64,000 nucleotides of DNA. It comes from an uncultured Lachnospiraceae bacterium (GTDB lineage: Bacteria; Bacillota; Clostridia; Lachnospirales; Lachnospiraceae). Below, piece after piece: positions 23,429 to 33,324 of the stretch. The stretch spans positions 1 to 64,000 of the forward strand of contig CANSPM010000006.1 of NCBI GenBank assembly GCA_947648875.1, given 5' to 3'. Under the pieces are notes generated by a model, which was given only the letters and a program-made list of their open reading frames with translations, did no database searches and had not been told where the DNA came from. Numbering within the stretch: the first letter of the stretch is position 1; the number at the start of each line of letters is the position of its first letter. The position numbers and the translations under genes were made by a program.

Positions 23429-26182
23429 ATGAAAAAGAACAGAGTGGTAAGCCGGCTGGTGCTGCATGCGTTGCAGCATCTTTTTGCCATTGGGATAGCG
23501 GTGATGGTGGGAATTATTGTCGTCAACTCCAATATTGTCGTGGATAATATGTATGGTGACGCAATTGGTTATCGGATAGGACTGATGGATAATGCGGGGG
23601 AATTTGAGGATTCCCGCATATTCACCGATATATTCCGAAATGCCATCAATGATATAACCCGATTGGCGGTAATCAAGGGACAGTTGGAGTCCAACGGACA
23701 GTTTGACGGTGCCAAGGTTATTAATGTGACCGATTTTGTGAACCGTGTTTCGCAGAAAAGCAGCTGTCCAGTCAACGCCAGTTTTCAGTTGGATGAACTG
23801 ATCCGCTGGGGGAAATACGGGCTGGAAATTCAGACGGTAACTTTCCAGAGCAAATTTGACTTTATCGCCTACTTTGGCTATGACAGTATTTTTTCCAGCT
23901 ATGGATATGGAGATAATCTGGAGCAGTTTGGGCTTTCGGAGGGAACAGTCTCTAACATGATTGCATGGGATATCAAAAACGAGATGGACAACCCGGATGC
24001 GACCGGCGATCAGGAAGATGAAAGAACCGTGACGGACTTTGATCTTATGGAGCAGGAGGAAGCATACGAATTTGTGAGAGAGTATGTGGAAAGTTACTGG
24101 GGAATTGACTCTCTGTTCAACCGGATTACCACAGAGATGGCAATGTTGGGAAAACAGGTGAAGATTCTTGACCGGGGCGGACAGGAGATTATCAGCTTGG
24201 AAATGTTGGTACCCAGATATGTAACCGTGACGGATCAGTCCATTGTGGCCTGTTGTACCAACTGGCCGGATTATTGTATGCTGGAAGCGGATGTGATGGA
24301 GACTGTAAACACGCTGGCCTACAATTATAACCTGTATCAGAATCAAAATGATCTCTATGCACGGGGCAAAACCAACCTACAGTTTTTTATCAGTACCACC
24401 ACCAGGAGCGGACAGGAGTACTACACCAATATGGAAGAGGCTTTTGCCGGGCGTACAGACAGTGAGAAGACCGATTATTTTCATGATCTCGGCAAATATG
24501 TAGTGTATTTTACGGATGCCTTGCGTCTGGACTCCAATGCGGATATTACGGAGAATGAGATGTTTGACAATGTCAGCGATTATGAGTATGCCTTTCCGGA
24601 GAATACCAAACTGTGGATCGGAGTGAACACCCATTTTCCGATTCAAGGGGATCAGTTCTATCTGGCCCAGGATACGTATAACAATATTATTCCGCATATA
24701 TGGCTGAAATTAATTCTCTCCGGTGTCTTTACACTGCTTTGGCTCGGGATCGGGGGCTATATCAGCTATACTACGGGCAAGGAGGAAGAGGAGGGAAAGA
24801 CGGTATCCCGGTTGTATCTCTTTGACAGATTGCCTACAGAGTTCGCTCTGGCGCTTTTACTTGCGGCGTGCTTTGGCCTGTGGCTGCTTTTTCGCCTGAT
24901 TTATGGAAACATATATGATTCGGTTTTCTATCGCGGCAGTCGTGCCACACTACAGCAGCTGGCTACGGCAAAGCAATATGTTCTGGCTATGATCGGAGGC
25001 CTTGGGCTGTTGACGAGCTTAACCGTCTGTCTGTTCTGGTATAGCATGTTGAGAAGGCTGCAATGCGGAAACCTGTGGAGAAACAGTATATTCTTTCAAA
25101 TAGGCAGGGGAGCGGGAAGAGGATTGAATCAAGTGCTGGAAAATCCCAGCGCGGTGATCAGGACTTTTATGCCGTATAACATTTTTCTGCTGGCAAATTT
25201 TCTGTGTGTGCTGGCCTTGTACGAGCTTCGGGAGGACCCCCGCAGGCTGTTTTTGATTCCTCTGCTGTGTATCGCCCTGCTGGATATGGGCGTGGGAATC
25301 TATATTTTTCGCAGAAGCGCGGAGCGCAGTGACATTATAAAGGGCATTTCCAGGATCAGAGAAGGGGATATCAATTATGTTCTGGACAGTGCGCGTCTGC
25401 ATGGAGATAACAAGGAACTTGCGGTGTCCGTAAACAACATGGGGGATGGAATCCGCAAGGCTGTGGCTACCAGTATGAAGGATGAGCGGATGCAGGCGGA
25501 TCTGATCACCAATGTGTCCCATGATATCAGGACGCCGCTCACTTCCATTATCAACTATGTGGACCTGTTAAAAAGGGAAAAGATTACCCAGGAACCGGCC
25601 AGCGGCTATATTGCGGTGCTGGATACCAAAGCCCGGCGTCTTAAACAACTCACTGACGACTTGCTGGAGGCATCCCGGATTTCATCAGGCAATATCACGC
25701 TGGACAATAGCAGACTGGATCTGACGGAACTGGTGCGCCAGTCCGTGGGGGAGTTTTCGGAAAAGTTGGATGCCAAAAGACTTCAGGTCCTGATTACGGA
25801 ACCCGGCGGATCGGCCTATATCTATGCGGACAGCCGCCGCATGTGGCGCGTGGTTGAAAACCTGTTCAACAATATCTGCAAGTATGCCATGGAGGGAACC
25901 CGGGTCTATGTGGATTTGGAGAAAGCGGAGGGTGTGATTACGGTATGTGTAAAAAATATCTCCGAGACCTCCCTGAATTTCAGTCCGGATGAACTGACAG
26001 AGCGTTTTGTACGGGGGGATGTGTCCCGGAGCAGCGAAGGCAGCGGACTGGGGCTGTCAATTGCCAAGAACCTGACGGAATTACAGAAGGGTGAATTTCA
26101 GATCGTATTGGACGGAGATCTGTTCAAGGTGCTTCTGCGCTTCCGGGAATATCAGGAACCTGAGCAGGAACAGCATAATTAA
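23429..26182 (+). CDS. Large membrane sensor histidine kinase
   Basis: Sensor partner of the preceding regulator. A membrane helix near residues 12-32 is followed by a ~390-residue external sensor region, then several helices between about 425 and 640 (KLILSGVFTLLWLGIGGYIS, FALALLLAACFGLWLLFRLIYG, ...). A HAMP-like linker follows (IKGISRIREGDINYVLDSARLHGDNKELAVSVNNM). The HisKA box is NVSHDIRTPLTSIINYVDLL (His near 695); the N-box VVENLFNNICKYA and G-box EGSGLGLSIAKNL complete the ATPase domain. At 917 residues it is about twice the usual size. Its 3' end overlaps the convergent prs gene by 4 nt. Confidence 0.93.
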   Translation: MKKNRVVSRLVLHALQHLFAIGIAVMVGIIVVNSNIVVDNMYGDAIGYRIGLMDNAGEFEDSRIFTDIFRNAINDITRLAVIKGQLESNGQFDGAKVINVTDFVNRVSQKSSCPVNASFQLDELIRWGKYGLEIQTVTFQSKFDFIAYFGYDSIFSSYGYGDNLEQFGLSEGTVSNMIAWDIKNEMDNPDATGDQEDERTVTDFDLMEQEEAYEFVREYVESYWGIDSLFNRITTEMAMLGKQVKILDRGGQEIISLEMLVPRYVTVTDQSIVACCTNWPDYCMLEADVMETVNTLAYNYNLYQNQNDLYARGKTNLQFFISTTTRSGQEYYTNMEEAFAGRTDSEKTDYFHDLGKYVVYFTDALRLDSNADITENEMFDNVSDYEYAFPENTKLWIGVNTHFPIQGDQFYLAQDTYNNIIPHIWLKLILSGVFTLLWLGIGGYISYTTGKEEEEGKTVSRLYLFDRLPTEFALALLLAACFGLWLLFRLIYGNIYDSVFYRGSRATLQQLATAKQYVLAMIGGLGLLTSLTVCLFWYSMLRRLQCGNLWRNSIFFQIGRGAGRGLNQVLENPSAVIRTFMPYNIFLLANFLCVLALYELREDPRRLFLIPLLCIALLDMGVGIYIFRRSAERSDIIKGISRIREGDINYVLDSARLHGDNKELAVSVNNMGDGIRKAVATSMKDERMQADLITNVSHDIRTPLTSIINYVDLLKREKITQEPASGYIAVLDTKARRLKQLTDDLLEASRISSGNITLDNSRLDLTELVRQSVGEFSEKLDAKRLQVLITEPGGSAYIYADSRRMWRVVENLFNNICKYAMEGTRVYVDLEKAEGVITVCVKNISETSLNFSPDELTERFVRGDVSRSSEGSGLGLSIAKNLTELQKGEFQIVLDGDLFKVLLRFREYQEPEQEQHN

Positions 26183-27375
26183 TTATTCAGCGCGAAATTC
26201 CTGCGGCTGTTATATGTCTCCACATAATTATGTATTTTTTCCGTGGGGGTGGCGGCATTGCTGAGAGATACATCATGGTTCATAAAATCAATGATGGAAG
26301 CCATGAATTTGCTCATATCCGCCTCCACAAAATAGGGTCTGGTATAGATTTCGGGGGGCAGGTAGGTCAGGTTGGTGGTAATCACCTTGTCGAAATGTCC
26401 CTGTTCATAAGCGTGGTCAAACGCTTTCAGACCGTCGGTAAACAGGCCGAAAGTACAGCAGATATATACCCGCCGGGCATTCATACGTTTCAGCTGTCTG
26501 GCAGTATCCAGCATACTGCCGCCGGAGGAAATCATATCATCGATGATAATAATGTCCTTGCCGTCAATATTGTCTCCCAAAAATTCATGGGCTACGATGG
26601 GGTTTTTGCCATTTACGATAGTGGAGTAATCCCGGCGCTTGTAAAACATACCCGTATCTACCCCCAGCACGGTGGCGAAATAGATGGCCCGGTCCAGAGC
26701 TCCCTCGTCGGGGCTTATGACCAGCAGATGTTCTTTGTCCACCAGCAGGTCTTCCTCGGCGCCAAGGAGTGCCTGTAGAAACTGGTAGGGGGGCTGAAAG
26801 TTGTCAAAACCGCTTAAGGGGGTGGAGTTTTGCACTCTGGGGTCGTGGGCGTCAAAGGTCACAAAATTGGCCACCCCCATATCCCGCAGTTCTTTCAGCG
26901 CATAGGCGCAGTCCAGAGACTCCCGCCCGTTTCGCTTGTGCTGTCTTCCCTCATACAAAAAGGGCATAATAACATTGACGCGGTGGGCTTTGCCGCCTAT
27001 GGCGGATATGGTGCGTTTCAGATCCTGATAGTGGTCGTCCGGGGACATGTGGTTGGTATAACCATTCATCTCATAGGTGATACTGTGATTGCACACATCC
27101 ACCAGAAGAAACAGGTCCTTTCCACGGATAGATTCATGGAAGATGCCCTTGGCTTCCCCGGTGCCAAAGCGGGGACAGTCTGCAAGGATAAGGTAGCTGT
27201 TCTCGATATAGCCGTGAAAGGCGGGATCATTTTTTACTTTCTCATTGTTGATACTGCGGCGGAACTCCACCAGATAATCATTGATTCTGCGGGCCATCCG
27301 CTCTGCGGAGGGCAGGGCGATCAGCTTGAGTGGCGCCACAGGCATTGCGTTTTCCAACTCTCGTAAATTGGGCAT
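26179..27375 (-). CDS. prs: Ribose-phosphate pyrophosphokinase (PRPP synthetase)
   Basis: Makes phosphoribosyl pyrophosphate, the precursor for purines, pyrimidines, histidine and tryptophan. The PRPP-binding loop DIIIIDDMISSGGSMLDTARQL is clear, with the flexible region RRDYS and catalytic-loop sequences such as FVTFDAHDPRVQNSTP upstream. At 398 residues it is longer than the classic 310-320, with extra sequence in the N-terminal half. GGAGG precedes the ATG on the minus strand, and a promoter is visible at 27436-27465. It converges with the sensor kinase. Confidence 0.9.
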   Translation of the reverse strand: MPNLRELENAMPVAPLKLIALPSAERMARRINDYLVEFRRSINNEKVKNDPAFHGYIENSYLILADCPRFGTGEAKGIFHESIRGKDLFLLVDVCNHSITYEMNGYTNHMSPDDHYQDLKRTISAIGGKAHRVNVIMPFLYEGRQHKRNGRESLDCAYALKELRDMGVANFVTFDAHDPRVQNSTPLSGFDNFQPPYQFLQALLGAEEDLLVDKEHLLVISPDEGALDRAIYFATVLGVDTGMFYKRRDYSTIVNGKNPIVAHEFLGDNIDGKDIIIIDDMISSGGSMLDTARQLKRMNARRVYICCTFGLFTDGLKAFDHAYEQGHFDKVITTNLTYLPPEIYTRPYFVEADMSKFMASIIDFMNHDVSLSNAATPTEKIHNYVETYNSRRNFALNN

Positions 27376-27435
27376 CGAATTTCCTCCAAAAGTGTAGAAA
27401 CTTTGTGTAAAAGTAGAGATTGCTGTTCAATAAAT

Positions 27436-27465
27436 AATTTAACATTAAGGGAGTGGACACGTCAA
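27436..27465 (-). promoter_or_regulatory. Candidate prs promoter
   Basis: On the minus strand, TTGACG (27465-27460) and TAAATT (27441-27436) are 18 bp apart, about 60 nt before the prs start codon. The -10 box is imperfect. Confidence 0.5.
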
Positions 27466-27615
27466 GATATTTCTAGTAAACTGTAGATAAAGTTGCCGGG
27501 ACCGGTACAGAACATGGAACAGCCCATGACGCGCGGAAAGAGATAAATATGGAATTAAATTTCCAAATATGTATTCAGGAATATCGCGGGCACGGATATT
27601 CGCGGAGAGGAAGAT

Positions 27616-28956
27616 ATGGAAAAGAAAAAGGGGCATGTTGTAAGCAGAGTCCTGCCGGGAAGTATTGCGGAGGAATTGGAGATTGAGGCGGGAGACAGGC
27701 TGCTGCTCATAGACAATACGGAAATTGAAGATATATTTGATTATCAGTTCCTGATTCAGGACACTTATATTGAGGTGGTAATCGAAAAGCCGGACGGAGA
27801 GCAGTGGCTTCTGGAGGTGGACAAGGAATTTGACGAGGATCTGGGGATTTCGTTTGAGAACGGACTGATGGATGAGTATCGAAGTTGTCATAATAAGTGC
27901 ATTTTCTGTTTTATAGACCAGATGCCCGGGGGAATGCGGGATACTCTGTATTTCAAGGATGATGACTCACGACTGTCTTTTTTGCAGGGCAATTATGTGA
28001 CGTTGACCAATATGTCAGATCATGATATCGACCGAATTATCCGCTACCATCTGGCCCCCATCAATATTTCCTTCCATACCATGAACCCGCAGCTCCGGTG
28101 CAGGATGCTAAATAATCGCTTTGCGGGAGAGGCTCTGAAAAAGGTGGACAGACTCTTTGATGCGGGGATTGCGATGAACGGACAGATTGTTTTATGCAAG
28201 GGAGTCAATGACGGCGCGGAACTGGAGTACAGCATTTCCAAACTGACCGGATATCTGCCCTATCTGGAGAGTGTGTCCGTGGTGCCCGTGGGGCTGTCCA
28301 GATACCGGGAGGGCCTGTATCCGCTGGAGCCGTTTACCGGTGAGGACGCCCGGGAAGTGCTGCGGATTATCCATGGATGGCAGGAGAAAGTTTACAGGGA
28401 ACAGGGCACTCATTTTGTCCATGCCAGCGACGAGTGGTATATTCTGGCCCAGGAGGAACTGCCTGGGGAAGACCGCTATGACGGGTATTTACAGCTGGAA
28501 AACGGCGTGGGCATGACCCGGCTGCTTCTGAGCGAATTTGACCGGGAACGAAAGAGGCTGCGGCAGGAGAGACAGATTCCGGATCTGTCCGTGCGGGAGG
28601 AGATGTCCATAGCTACGGGCAGATTGGCCTATCCCTATATTCTACGGATGGCTGAGAATATGATGGAAGATTTCCCAGGTCTGCATATCCATGTCTATGC
28701 CATCCGCAACGACTTTTTCGGAGAAATGATTACGGTATCCGGGCTGCTGACAGGACAGGACATTCTGGCGCAGCTTAAGGATAAAGTGCTGGGAAGGAGG
28801 CTGCTTCTGCCGCAGAACGTGCTGCGCAGCAGGGAAGAGGTCTTTCTGGATGATTTGACGGTGGAGGAGCTGAAAAACACTTTACAAGTGGAGATTAATA
28901 TTGTAAAATCAAGCGGATGTGATTTTATGCAAGCCGTATTGGGCGGCTTGTCCTGA
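27616..28956 (+). CDS. DUF512 family putative radical SAM protein with PDZ-like N-terminus
   Basis: A 446-residue protein of unknown biochemical role. A PDZ-like domain (about residues 1-65, [32 protein letters not shown]) is followed by a Cys cluster [43 protein letters not shown], which fits a radical SAM 4Fe-4S site (CxxxCxFC). The C-terminal DUF512 domain includes [20 protein letters not shown]. Such proteins are nearly always encoded beside der in Clostridia, as here, which suggests a link to ribosome assembly or RNA modification, but that is inference. RBS GGAGAGGAAG precedes ATG 27616. Confidence 0.9.
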   Translation: MEKKKGHVVSRVLPGSIAEELEIEAGDRLLLIDNTEIEDIFDYQFLIQDTYIEVVIEKPDGEQWLLEVDKEFDEDLGISFENGLMDEYRSCHNKCIFCFIDQMPGGMRDTLYFKDDDSRLSFLQGNYVTLTNMSDHDIDRIIRYHLAPINISFHTMNPQLRCRMLNNRFAGEALKKVDRLFDAGIAMNGQIVLCKGVNDGAELEYSISKLTGYLPYLESVSVVPVGLSRYREGLYPLEPFTGEDAREVLRIIHGWQEKVYREQGTHFVHASDEWYILAQEELPGEDRYDGYLQLENGVGMTRLLLSEFDRERKRLRQERQIPDLSVREEMSIATGRLAYPYILRMAENMMEDFPGLHIHVYAIRNDFFGEMITVSGLLTGQDILAQLKDKVLGRRLLLPQNVLRSREEVFLDDLTVEELKNTLQVEINIVKSSGCDFMQAVLGGLS

Positions 28957-29042
28957 CGCGGGCACGGCCCGCGCCGGGAATGGGTAAGAGTATTGACGCA
29001 GTGTCGCGGGCATGTCCGGCGATTTGCAGGAATGAGGTAAGT

Positions 29043-30389
29043 TTGAAAACGAAAAGAAGAACAGGAAAACCTATAGTGGCTGTGGTGGGAAGGCCTAATG
29101 TGGGCAAGTCAACTTTGTTTAACGCTTTGGCAGGTGAAAAGATATCCATTGTCAAGGACACTCCCGGAATTACAAGAGATCGGATCTATGCGGACGCTAC
29201 TTGGCTGGATCGCGGTTTTACTTTGATTGACACCGGCGGTATCGAGCCGGAGAGCAAGGATATTATCCTCTCTCAGATGCGGGAACAGGCGCAGATCGCC
29301 ATGGACACGGCGGATGTGATTATATTTCTGGTGGATGTGCGCCAGGGATTGCAGGACGCTGACGCCAAGGTGGCGGACATGCTGCGCCGCTGTCATAAGC
29401 CGGTGGTGCTGGTGGTCAACAAGGTTGACAGTTTTGAAAAATACATGGCGGATGTATATGAGTTTTATAATCTGGGCATAGGAGAACCTTTTCCTGTATC
29501 CGCTGTGAACAAGCTGGGACTGGGGGATATGTTGGAAGAGGTGGTTTCTCATTTCCCGGAGCCTTCCGGGGAGGAGGAAGAGGACGACCGCACCAGGGTC
29601 GCCATCGTGGGCAAGCCCAATGTGGGCAAGTCTTCCATTATCAACAAGCTGTTGGGGGAGAATCGTCTGATCGTATCGGATATTGCGGGCACTACCCGGG
29701 ACGCGGTGGACACGGAGATTTCCTATGGCGACCGGGAGTATGTGTTTATCGACACGGCGGGACTGCGGCGCAAAAATAAAATTAAGGAAGAGCTGGAGCA
29801 TTATATGATCATTCGCACCGTGGGCGCGGTGGAGCGGGCCGATGTGGTAGTTCTGGTGATCGACGCGTCGGAGGGCGTGACAGAGCAGGACGCCAAGATC
29901 GCCGGTATCGCTCACGACAGGGGTAAGGCCGTGGTCATCGCGGTCAACAAGTGGGACGCTGTGGAAAAGGACGACAAGACCATTTACCGATTTACCGAAA
30001 AGGTGCGAAATACGCTGTCTTTCATGCAGTACGCCGAGCTGGTGTTTATCTCCGCCAAAACGGGGCAGAGGCTTCCCAAACTCTTTGAGACCATTGATAT
30101 GGTAAGTGAGAATCACGCCATGCGGGTAGCCACCGGCGTGCTCAACGAGATCATGGCAGAGGCGGTGGCCATGCAGCAGCCTCCTTCGGACAAAGGCAGG
30201 CGCCTTCGGCTGTACTATATCACACAGGTATCCGTAAAGCCTCCCACCTTCGTGATATTTGTCAACGACAAGGAACTGATGCATTTTTCTTATACCAGAT
30301 ATATTGAAAATCAGGTAAGAGAGACTTTTGGCTTCAGAGGAACGCCTCTGCGGTTCATTATCAGGGAACGAAAGGATAAGGAATCATGA
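29043..30389 (+). CDS. der: Ribosome-associated GTPase Der (EngA)
   Basis: Essential GTPase for 50S subunit maturation. Two tandem G domains are visible: [12 protein letters not shown] / DTPGITRDR / DTGG / NKVD, then [14 protein letters not shown] / GTTRDAVDT / [18 protein letters not shown] / NKWD. A C-terminal KH-like domain follows ([43 protein letters not shown]). I start at TTG 29043 (GAGG 5 nt upstream), giving [19 protein letters not shown]; the ORF track's ATG 28980 would add 21 residues. The stop overlaps the plsY start by 4 nt. Confidence 0.96.
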   Translation: MKTKRRTGKPIVAVVGRPNVGKSTLFNALAGEKISIVKDTPGITRDRIYADATWLDRGFTLIDTGGIEPESKDIILSQMREQAQIAMDTADVIIFLVDVRQGLQDADAKVADMLRRCHKPVVLVVNKVDSFEKYMADVYEFYNLGIGEPFPVSAVNKLGLGDMLEEVVSHFPEPSGEEEEDDRTRVAIVGKPNVGKSSIINKLLGENRLIVSDIAGTTRDAVDTEISYGDREYVFIDTAGLRRKNKIKEELEHYMIIRTVGAVERADVVVLVIDASEGVTEQDAKIAGIAHDRGKAVVIAVNKWDAVEKDDKTIYRFTEKVRNTLSFMQYAELVFISAKTGQRLPKLFETIDMVSENHAMRVATGVLNEIMAEAVAMQQPPSDKGRRLRLYYITQVSVKPPTFVIFVNDKELMHFSYTRYIENQVRETFGFRGTPLRFIIRERKDKES

Positions 30390-31081
30390 TACGGATTATA
30401 TGTGTGCTGATTGGTTATGGGTTTGGCCTGTTTCAGACCGGCTACTTTTATGGAAAGGCCCATGGGATAGATATTCGGGAGCACGGCAGCGGCAATTCCG
30501 GCACCACAAACACGCTGCGAGTGCTGGGCACTAAGGCAGGGCTTATTGTCTTTGCCGGGGACTGCCTGAAATGTATGGCGGCGGTGTGGCTGGTGCGGCT
30601 TCTCTTCGGCGGCAGCCATCATAATATCATATACTTGCTGTGCCTGTACACAGGGGCCGGGGCGATTCTGGGACATAATTATCCTTTTTATATGCATTTT
30701 AAAGGGGGAAAGGGAATTGCGGCCACTGCGGGAATGGTTCTATCCTTCCATCCCTGGTTTATTGTGATGGGCGTGGTGGCGTTTTTTACAACTTTTTTTA
30801 CCACCCATTATGTATCCCTGGGATCTTTGTTTGTGTACACCTTGCTGATGATTCAGCTGGTGGTCAGCGGGCAGACGGGATTGTTTTCGGAGATGACCCA
30901 GGGACAGCTTGTGGAGATGTATGTGCTCTTTGGCTGTTTGACGGCGCTGGCTTTTTGGAAGCACCGGGAAAATATCGGGCGGCTTCTCCACGGTACGGAA
31001 CGCAAAACCTATTTGACTAAGAAAAACAAGGTGGAGGACGGCAGCGGTCACGAGGCCGGACAGAAGGACGGGAAGCACTGA
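30386..31081 (+). CDS. plsY: Glycerol-3-phosphate acyltransferase PlsY
   Basis: Integral membrane enzyme that transfers an acyl group from acyl phosphate to glycerol-3-phosphate, the first step in phospholipid synthesis. The motifs [45 protein letters not shown] and the last conserved region are present among five or so membrane helices. At 231 residues it is slightly longer than usual, with a charged C-terminal tail. It overlaps der by 4 nt and precedes gpsA, which supplies its substrate. Confidence 0.95.
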   Translation: MIRIICVLIGYGFGLFQTGYFYGKAHGIDIREHGSGNSGTTNTLRVLGTKAGLIVFAGDCLKCMAAVWLVRLLFGGSHHNIIYLLCLYTGAGAILGHNYPFYMHFKGGKGIAATAGMVLSFHPWFIVMGVVAFFTTFFTTHYVSLGSLFVYTLLMIQLVVSGQTGLFSEMTQGQLVEMYVLFGCLTALAFWKHRENIGRLLHGTERKTYLTKKNKVEDGSGHEAGQKDGKH

Positions 31082-31188
31082 TGGCGGCGTGAAATGGAAA
31101 CGGGCGAAGGAGATATTTCCCTCATAGGGATGAAAATGTTGTACAATTGCGGAATTTAGGTATCCGTGATGGAAAGGACAGGGGTGTC

Positions 31189-32202
31189 ATGGCAAGGGTT
31201 ACGGTGATTGGCGGAGGAAGCTGGGGGATTGCTCTGGCGGTATTGCTGCACAGGAACGGACATCAGATCACGGTCTGGTCCGCTCTGGAAAAGGAGATTG
31301 AGATGTTGCAGGCGCAGCATGAGCACAAGATGCTGCCGGGGGTGAAGCTGGCGGAGGATATCCGCTTTACCCTTAAGGAACAGGAGGCCGTGGAGGGGGC
31401 GGAGCTTTTGGTAATGGCGGTGGCCAGCAGTTTCACCCGCAGGACGGCGGCAAAGCTCTGTCCTTTTGTAGCCCCGGGCCAGCTGATCGTCAATGTGGCA
31501 AAGGGCATTGAGGAGCACACACTGATGACCCAGGCGCAGATCACGGAGCAGGAAATTCCCCAGGCCCGGGTGGCGGTGTTGTCGGGGCCTTCCCATGCGG
31601 AGGAGGTGGGCAGGGGGATTCCCACCACTATTGTGGTGGGGGCCAGGAGACGTTCCGACGCGGAATATATTCAGAATCTGTTTATGAACGAGGTGTTTCG
31701 GGTTTATACCAGCCCGGACGTGCTGGGGATCGAACTGGGCGGAAGCCTGAAAAATGTGGTGGCGCTGGCGGCGGGGATTGCGGACGGTCTGGGCTACGGC
31801 GACAACACCAAGGCGGCGCTGATCACCCGGGGAATTACAGAGATCGCCCGGCTGGGTACGGCCATGGGGGGACGTTTTGAGACGTTCTGCGGCCTTACGG
31901 GCATCGGGGATCTGATTGTGACCTGCGCCAGCATGCATTCCCGAAACCGCCGGGCAGGTATTCTGATCGGACAGGGAAAGACCATGGAGGAAGCCATGGA
32001 ACAGGTGCAGATGGTGGTGGAGGGAGTGTATAGCGCCAAGGCCGCCATGGAACTGGCCCAAAAGTATGACGTGCAGCTTCCCATCATCGAGCAGGTCAAC
32101 AAAATCCTGTTTGAGGGAAAGCCTGCGGATGTGGCGGTGAAAGAACTGATGCTGCGGGATCGGAAGATTGAAGTGTCGGATGCCCTGTGGGAAGAGGAAT
32201 GA
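31189..32202 (+). CDS. gpsA: Glycerol-3-phosphate dehydrogenase [NAD(P)+]
   Basis: Reduces dihydroxyacetone phosphate to glycerol-3-phosphate for phospholipid synthesis. The NAD-binding motif GGGSWGIALAVLLHRNGHQITVW is at the N-terminus, followed by NVAKGIEEHTL, VLSGPSHAEEVGRGIPTTIVVGAR, the catalytic Lys in LGGSLKNVVALAAGIADGLGYGDNTKAALITRG and GLTGIGDLIVTCASMHSRNRRAG. The length of 337 residues is normal from ATG 31189; the ORF track start adds 14 residues. It directly follows plsY function-wise. In relatives gpsA usually precedes spoIVA, but here the next 10 kb is different. Confidence 0.96.
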   Translation: MARVTVIGGGSWGIALAVLLHRNGHQITVWSALEKEIEMLQAQHEHKMLPGVKLAEDIRFTLKEQEAVEGAELLVMAVASSFTRRTAAKLCPFVAPGQLIVNVAKGIEEHTLMTQAQITEQEIPQARVAVLSGPSHAEEVGRGIPTTIVVGARRRSDAEYIQNLFMNEVFRVYTSPDVLGIELGGSLKNVVALAAGIADGLGYGDNTKAALITRGITEIARLGTAMGGRFETFCGLTGIGDLIVTCASMHSRNRRAGILIGQGKTMEEAMEQVQMVVEGVYSAKAAMELAQKYDVQLPIIEQVNKILFEGKPADVAVKELMLRDRKIEVSDALWEEE

Positions 32203-32505
32203 GTGTTTATGGGCGGCGGAGCCGCCGGCCCCGACTATGGAATCGCTCCCTTTGCCTGTTTTATGACCCGGGGGGAAAGTCCGGGCGCGGAAAAACTTCG
32301 GGAGGCATATCGGCAGAGTCTGGCGCAGTCCTTTATGCCCCGGCGGCTGCTGGCGGATGAAGTGGAAGAGTATGCCATGACAAGAAAATACTATGAACTA
32401 TATCCTGAGAAATACTCTATTTATGAAAATCTCGACGAAAACGCCCTGTGCGATACGGCTGGTTATTATGTGCTGGGGACCCACGGGTGCCAATATTTCA
32501 CATAG
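32203..32505 (+). CDS. Hypothetical ORF, possibly a truncated gene
   Basis: A 100-residue ORF beginning right after the gpsA stop (GTG 32203, or ATG 32209). The sequence (GPDYGIAPFACFMTRGESPGAEKLREAYRQSLAQSFMPRRLLADEVEEYAMTRKYYELYPEKYSIYENLDENALCDTAGYYVLGTHG) is not one I recognise. Its last codons run into the out-of-frame ABC-exporter fragment at 32495, so its original 3' end may have been lost at the junction. GC-rich codon use up to about 32350 gives way to AT-richer sequence. Confidence 0.4.
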   Translation: MFMGGGAAGPDYGIAPFACFMTRGESPGAEKLREAYRQSLAQSFMPRRLLADEVEEYAMTRKYYELYPEKYSIYENLDENALCDTAGYYVLGTHGCQYFT

Positions 32506-32659
32506 ATGGTCTTCTTGCCGATTTTGTCAGGATATTGCAGTATTCCATGCGGGCAGACTGATCCAACGCGGAAGTCATAATGCGTTGGCCAGCGACAAGT
32601 CCGGAATGTATTACAAGCTGTGGGGCGCTCAAGCACAATACTATGAAACAGAAAATTAA
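32495..32659 (+). pseudogene. C-terminal remnant of an ABC exporter ATPase
   Basis: Frame 2 here encodes ISHRWSSCRFCQDIAVFHAGRLIQRGSHNALASDKSGMYYKLWGAQAQYYETEN and then a stop. This is the last ~55 residues of an ABC exporter with fused membrane and ATPase domains: the H-loop His in ISHR, the GRLIQRGSH motif and the YYKLWxAQAQYY end. Everything upstream (membrane domain, Walker A, signature, Walker B) is absent, so the gene was cut by deletion or recombination. No RBS or start codon fits it. Confidence 0.75.
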
Positions 32660-32691
32660 TCACTGCGATAGCGCAAAACATAGTGTTTATA

Positions 32692-32725
32692 CTGATTTCA
32701 GGAATTTTGAAATTCCTGAAATCAG
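32692..32725. terminator. 34-nt near-perfect palindrome, probable old terminator of the ABC exporter
   Basis: CTGATTTCAGGAATTT and AAATTCCTGAAATCAG form a perfect 16-bp stem around a 2-nt spacer, 32 nt after the exporter remnant's stop. No T-run follows on the + strand, so it may instead be an insertion-end relic. Confidence 0.5.
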
Positions 32726-32768
32726 CTTGTGCGAGGAAAAAAATCTGTAATGACAGTTAATCTGGGGG

Positions 32769-33194
32769 CTATTCTACTATTATATTGGCATTTTCACCAT
32801 TTAACAGTCTGTTTGCAAATGCACTGAGTGCTTGACATGGTTCATATTTCGTCTTATAACCAACACCATCCATCACAAAAAATGGGTTATATGCCATGGC
32901 TTCTGTCTGTGTTCCGTCTGACAATATCAGCGTAAATGTTACGCCTTGTCCGCTATACTCTGTATAGGAGTTATCTTCATTATAGATAACCACATCATTT
33001 AAATATCCGGTTAATTCCTCGATTTCTGCTATTTGAATGGTGGTGCCTGGCGGAGTCAATCGTACTGTGGCTGACACTATTTCCGATGGTTCCAAATCCT
33101 TAAACGGTTTTTGAACACAAGCAGTATTGCAAATAATGATAATCCCAATAAATAATATACATGTTAATATACCTATCAACGCCTTCTTTTTCAT
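32769..33194 (-). CDS. Small exported protein, probable lipoprotein, unknown function
   Basis: A 141-residue protein starting MKKKALIGILTCILFIGIIIICNTACVQKP: a basic start, a hydrophobic helix and a Cys near residue 25 that could be lipidated, though the lipobox (NTAC) is weak. The mature part (ATVRLTPPGTTIQIAEIEELTGYLNDVVIYNEDNSYTEYSGQGVTFTLILSDGTQTEAMAYNPFFVMDGVGYKTKY) looks beta-rich. I do not recognise a family. I start at 33194 because AGGAG lies 7 nt upstream; the track's start is 10 residues earlier. AT-rich composition unlike its neighbours suggests recent acquisition. Confidence 0.75.
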   Translation of the reverse strand: MKKKALIGILTCILFIGIIIICNTACVQKPFKDLEPSEIVSATVRLTPPGTTIQIAEIEELTGYLNDVVIYNEDNSYTEYSGQGVTFTLILSDGTQTEAMAYNPFFVMDGVGYKTKYEPCQALSAFANRLLNGENANIIVE

Positions 33195-33324
33195 ACCGCT
33201 TCTCCTCATATCTTTATAAGCCATATAAATGTTATAACAAAAACTTTTGTTATCATATTTATACTTTTTGAATTTTTATGGATACGCAATTCCGAAAAAG
33301 GCGATTTTACATAATAGTTTCCCT

